From Macrostomum hystrix (Eukaryota; Platyhelminthes; Macrostomidae): DNA of 64,000 bases. The stretch spans positions 19,100,501-19,164,500 of the forward strand of contig CATNEN010000001.1 of assembly GCA_950097015.1 (NCBI GenBank), written 5' to 3'. Position numbers and translations under genes: made by a program. Shown here piece after piece: positions 59,301-64,000 of this stretch; the stretch's first letter is position 1; every line of letters starts with the position of its first letter. Under the pieces are notes generated by a model. It had not been told where the DNA came from. It saw nothing but the letters and a program-made list of their open reading frames with translations, and did not search any database.

Positions 59301-62300
59301 GCTTGCCAAGGGCTGCACGAATAGTTCTAGACTAGGTCGGGAGTCGAACCCAGGACCATCTGATCCAGAGTCCGACACCTTACTGACTGAGCTATCCGCC
59401 CTCATGGGCAACCTCTCCCCCTCCTCCTTCCCCCCCGTCACCTTCCTATCCCATATCCGAGGCCCACACCAGGAGCGCACCCTGGGCCCATGAGCTGCGA
59501 TCGGCTAGCCCAGCTCACCTCACCATGAGGGCACCCTGGCTAGGCGCATAATAAACGTATGAGCTGGGGCCGGCTAGCCCGCGGCCATAGACTGAATTTG
59601 GCCCGCAGAGTGGCGGAGGGGAGTTGGGGTGGCTGTCCTCGGAAAACAAAAAGTGACTCACTTTGAGATGATGCAGCTTCGCTCTGGATTGAGTAGAGAT
59701 GTTCAAAATTGACAGCATTGTTGGAAAACATGTAAAGTGTAAGTGGATCAAATTTGGAGAAAATCTGACAAAGTGGGGCGACGATATGTCGAATTGAGTG
59801 ATTTTTTGACGATTTTTGAGCAGTTTTTTGCACTTTTGAGCAGGAAGGAAATGATTTTTCGGGAATTTGAGTAGCCTATTGCACTCAGCGTAGGTGGTTT
59901 TAGGTATGTGCAAAGTTTCGTGCGATTTGGTTGAGCGGTTTCGGCGTCTATAAAGACAAAAGGTTGCACACACACACACACACAGACAGAGTTTTCACTT
60001 TTATATATATAGATACTAGCTTTTTTTGCCCGTTGTTTTTGGGGCAGAAATTTAAAGCAAAGCAGTAAGCAATTCACGTCTCTGTATTAACTTTATAGTG
60101 AAGGTCACCATTTATTTATTTACTGCATTAATGAAAAGTGAAGAGTTTGTTTAAGGGCGTTTTAAGTAAAAAATAAGTGAAAAGTTTGTCCAAACAGCCC
60201 CCTCTTGATTACTTCTTTAGAAACATGTCTCTTAGCCACTCCTCTATACAGTCAGTGGCAGATCCAGGAATTTTGTTTTGGGGCGGTCTGTCAGGGGAGC
60301 GCCATGAGAATCACAGAGGGGGTGCCAGCGGCCGAAAAAGGGCGCCAGGAGCCAAGAAAGGGCGCCAGCGGCTGAAAAAGGGCGCCAGGAGCCAAGAAAG
60401 GGCGCCAGCGGCTGAAAAACGGGAGCCAGCGACCGAAAAGGGGCGCCAGTGCTGCGACTGGCGCCCCTGGTGGGGGCATCTTATTCCCATGATTAAAATT
60501 TAGGGGGGCGACTGCCCCCCCGCCCCCCCTAAATCTGCCTCTGTATACAGTATGCATGTACACGCGTATACATAAGGAAAATAGCCATGGCATAACAATA
60601 ACAATGTCAAAGAAACAAAATTAAACTGTTAAGCTTAATTGCTTAGAGTTCAGAGTTAGACAGGTCAAGGTCAATTCGTGACTACTTTTCTATTAATTGC
60701 TTGCGAGTCACCTCAAGGCCTGGGGATACACCACATTCTTCGTTCTTCCCCTTGGTGCGAAAATGAATAGGCCCGCTGGAGTTCCAACACGGGAGCAGGC
60801 GACATAAAGCTGCCCATGCGAGAAGCAAGGAGTCTCCAGGTTGATGCCAGCTACCTTCAGCGACTGTCCCTGAGCCTTGTTAATAGGCATCGCAAAGCAC
60901 ACTCTCACAGGGAACTGCAGTCGCTTGAACTGAAATGGCAGGTCCGTGGGGATAATTGGAATCCGGGGAACGAACACAGACTCTCCTCTGCCAGATCCAG
61001 TCATTATCGTGGCCTCAATCACGTGTGGGAAGAGCCGCCTGACTATCAGTCTGGTGCCGTTACACAGCCTTGGCGCATTCAGGTTGCGGAGGAGCATAAT
61101 TGGTGCCCCAACTTTCAGCTGCAAGTTGTGCGATGGAGTTCCAGGAGGATCTAGAGAGTTCAGAAACTCAACAGGATACTCCACAGCGGTGTCATCAGTC
61201 AACGTTGTATCAATTGACTTGTAGGTGAAAACTGCACCTGGCAACTCCTGAAGCAGTTGGTAGTTAATTTCGTTGCGGCATCATTTCTAGGACACAGAAT
61301 TGCCCTCTCTGACAGCCAGTCAACGTCAGCATATCGAACCATCAGGTTCGGGTAAACTTTTGCCTTGAGCTTTTTTGACGATTTTTGAGCAGTTTTTTGC
61401 ACTTTTGAGCAGGAAGAAATATCGACCAGAGAGCCCTGCGCACTGGGACGCCACCGCACTCACCGCACTCAGTCTCAGTGCTGCTTGGGGGCCAGTAGAC
61501 AGTCTAGGGGTTTGGGCTGTGTACATTCACGGCTTGAAATACAATGTACAGTCTGGGGCTTCGGCGCCCGGGGAAGGGAGGGGGTGCCTGTAATAAAATT
61601 TGGCCCGCAGCACCTAACGGCCGTGGACTAGCCGGCCTCAGCTCACGGTAAAAATTAGACGGCTAGCCCAGGTCACCTCACCGTGCCATGAGTCCGGCTA
61701 GACGAGTGCAGCTCATGAGCTCCCTGTGGGAACGTGAAGCGTGGGAACCCCATGATGAAGCGTGGTTGGCTGGGAGGGGTTGTTTACGCGAACTTGGGAA
61801 CGAACTAGACGATGGTGCCATACATCCCTATTTGAGCGGGGGACAAAGGGGAACGAGCTGTTTTTCCTCTTCCCACCAAAACTCGAATAGTAAAGAGCTC
61901 GTCGAGTCAAAACTTTAAATCTAATTCTATATCCTATACTAGCTAGAATTGTTAAATAGAAACCTTTTTTATTAGCTCAAATAAGAACTGACAGGTAAGC
62001 CAAGTTTAGGTGCCCATGTCGGTTTAATATTTTCCTATTTGTAATAATGTATTGTAAGAGTTTGTGGCATGTCAAAATCAATCCATATTTGTTATTTGAC
62101 CCATGTCAGTTTAATATTTTCGTATTTGTAATAATGTATTGTAAGAGTTTGTGGCATGTCAAAATCAATCCATATTTGTTACTGCTGTATAATAATCTAC
62201 ATAGTTGGAAATTGCTGGTATTATAAATATTACTATCAATATTTATAGTAGTAATAGCTCATTAATGCTGCCTGCTAAACAAGCTTTTCATGCAGATCTA

Positions 62301-64000
62301 AACAGTGGCATACATAGCCTAGAAATCCATTCCAGGGGTCATTACTGTCTCGGGTGTCACGGCAAGCTCATGCTGATAATTTTCGCTAATTTTTGGTGCT
62401 CAGAATTCTGTTGAGTAATTCTAATGGGGCTCCAACCCCTCAGCCACATAGATCGTCACAGCGTCACCTATCCTATATGCAGAGGATAGGCCACCCTCTC
62501 CCATTCAAATGCACGCTCTCCTATTTCCCCTGTGTTAGGCAGATTTCTGGTAACCCATACTACTAGTGTTCGGCTACTAGTAGCTAGTATGACCCCCTCG
62601 CCTACGCCATTCAGATCAAGGTGTCAAATCTTAGATAGTCCAACTCTTAATCAGTGCACCCACACCTGCAGCCCGGAGAAATATGTAACATGCCCTGTGG
62701 CCTGTGACTATGACCTGTTAAGAGTGCCTTCAAGGAAGTGAATATTTCAGTCAAACCAATACATAAAAGTTGCGACACAGACTACTAGATGAGGAGTAGT
62801 ATCAACTGTTAGCCGTTCTTACTCTGCATCTGGCGCAGGAGAAAAGGGGAATGACGGAGAGATCGGGAGAGAGAGCAGATGAAAAAAGCACGGTGGAAAG
62901 CGGCAGAATTTGAATGTAATTGAAAGTTAGAAACAGGAACAGCCTCTATTTGTCAAAGTCAGTGTGTTAAATATAAGGAAAATGCCTGACCATAGCGGGC
63001 ATGTCTCCTCGAGGCTGATGTAGAGAGGAGAATCTGAGAATCACATGGAATCGAGTCCTCGTTTAATTATTGGTATTAGCATGTAGCATTAATAGAATGG
63101 GACCATATAGGGCCAAAACACCTGTTTATAAAAAATGAGGGCCATTGCATTTGAATTCCCATTGAACTGTAACTTTCACAAAAGCAATCAATATTTTTAT
63201 AGATATTAACTCACACGCTCGTCCAAAGAGTCGAGCTGCAGGCTGATAGTAGCTAGCTCTGAGAGCAAAAGTATTGCAGTAACTTGAGGCTTGCCTAGAA
63301 CCAGACAATGGCAGTTTGACAGCATAGACCTAGTCGTCCATTAGAGTCCATAATGTTGACAAGCGAACAGTCAGGCAGCAAGCAAGGCAGGCTGGAAATG
63401 TTTGAGGAAAATGTATTAGTATCAATATTTAGTGCAAAAACTGAAAACCATGATTAAACTGTGATTACCTCTTTAAAAGTTGAAAAAACTCAAAGCTTGT
63501 GAAATGTGTGCAGCATGTGTTTTGACTAGGGCCTGTTAAGAGTACCTTCAAGGGAATGAATATATCAGTCCAACTGTTAGCTATAGAATACTTAAATAGC
63601 TGTTCCAAGACCAAAAAATTTACCATGCCCATGCTAAATAATTCCTGAAGAAAAAGTTTCAAAGTAGAACTAATTTTCAAGTTAAGAATTCGAAATTGTA
63701 TTTCATGAATTTTTTATGCTTTTTCCTATTAATAGCAATGGTGACATGTTACAGTTTTGGATTTTCTAACTTGACCATTTTGTGGCCCTATAATATGGTA
63801 TTACTTGACATGCCTATAGACTCCAAAAATATATAGTTTGCCAATGAAGTGTAGGTAAATAGTTCATGTGAGTATGTGACAGACATTTGATTTACATATT
63901 GCTAAAAACTTAATTTTAGATGGGACCTACTAGCGGCAATGAATTTCTTCGAAAGAAGGGCTGTGCTAGTAAGTGTTTTATATACAGTAAGATTTAAAGG

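Overview
This is a repeat-rich eukaryotic, almost certainly animal (invertebrate metazoan), chromosomal window. The evidence is short spliceosomal introns (about 80-115 bp, GT...AG) inside mobile-element genes, a chromovirus-like Ty3/Gypsy retrotransposon, a non-LTR retrotransposon, Helitrons, a KDZ transposase, tRNA-derived SINE-like repeats and many minisatellites. The species cannot be fixed from the sequence. I see no bacterial operons, no CRISPR array and no rRNA. Almost every gene here belongs to a mobile element. Host coding sequence is limited to a few candidate exons: 2036-2101 with 2215-2354, 10931-11140, 63920-63968 and possibly the first 330 bases.

Layout. 1-2.5 kb: possible host exons and a dispersed repeat. 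3.7-9.2 kb, minus strand: an RT-less LTR retroelement made of a 1.95 kb LTR, primer-binding site, leader, gag, protease joined by a -1 frameshift, and an unknown 3' ORF. 9.6-10.9 kb: second copy of the dispersed repeat, its end amplified into 140-bp tandem units. 11.5-14.7 kb: minisatellites, a zinc-finger ORF and short Helitrons. 14.8-16.6 kb: second copy of the long LTR. 16.6-21.6 kb: a 5 kb inverted-repeat element (two arms of about 1.89 kb) carrying the same ORF in both arms and a Gln/Pro-rich zinc-knuckle ORF in the spacer. 23.2-28.0 kb: a non-LTR retrotransposon with a 9-bp target duplication, whose first ORF is an AlkB-type dioxygenase; it split an older repeat whose unbroken relative lies at 43.9-44.3 kb.

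28.9-42.6 kb is the most unusual region. It holds two tandem paralogous small genes (31.1-32.3 kb) with duplicated upstream regions, an intron-containing Crypton-like tyrosine recombinase with zinc fingers (33.7-36.6 kb, plus), a long gene ending in a CRESS-virus-Rep-like superfamily 3 helicase (41.4-38.7 kb, minus), and a 140-aa unknown ORF (42.5-42.1 kb, minus). Three related inverted-repeat sites (33.54, 37.05 and 41.80 kb) and two 38-bp perfect palindromes sharing a TGCGCGCA core bracket the recombinase and helicase modules. I propose this as a possibly undescribed composite mobile or virus-derived element: a tyrosine recombinase for excision and integration, plus a rolling-circle-type helicase for copying.

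42.9-46.8 kb: 40-bp tandem repeats, a zinc-finger ORF and a KDZ transposase gene with one clear intron. 47.2-56.3 kb: a complete Ty3/Gypsy element with 666-bp LTRs, a 4-bp CCAG target duplication, gag, a -1 frameshift site, a pol with a Cys-repeat insert, and a 3' ORF. 58.5-61.4 kb: tRNA-derived repeats, a Helitron end, a hAT-type MITE with an 8-bp target duplication, and a broken Helitron helicase. The last 2.5 kb is mostly AT-rich non-coding sequence.
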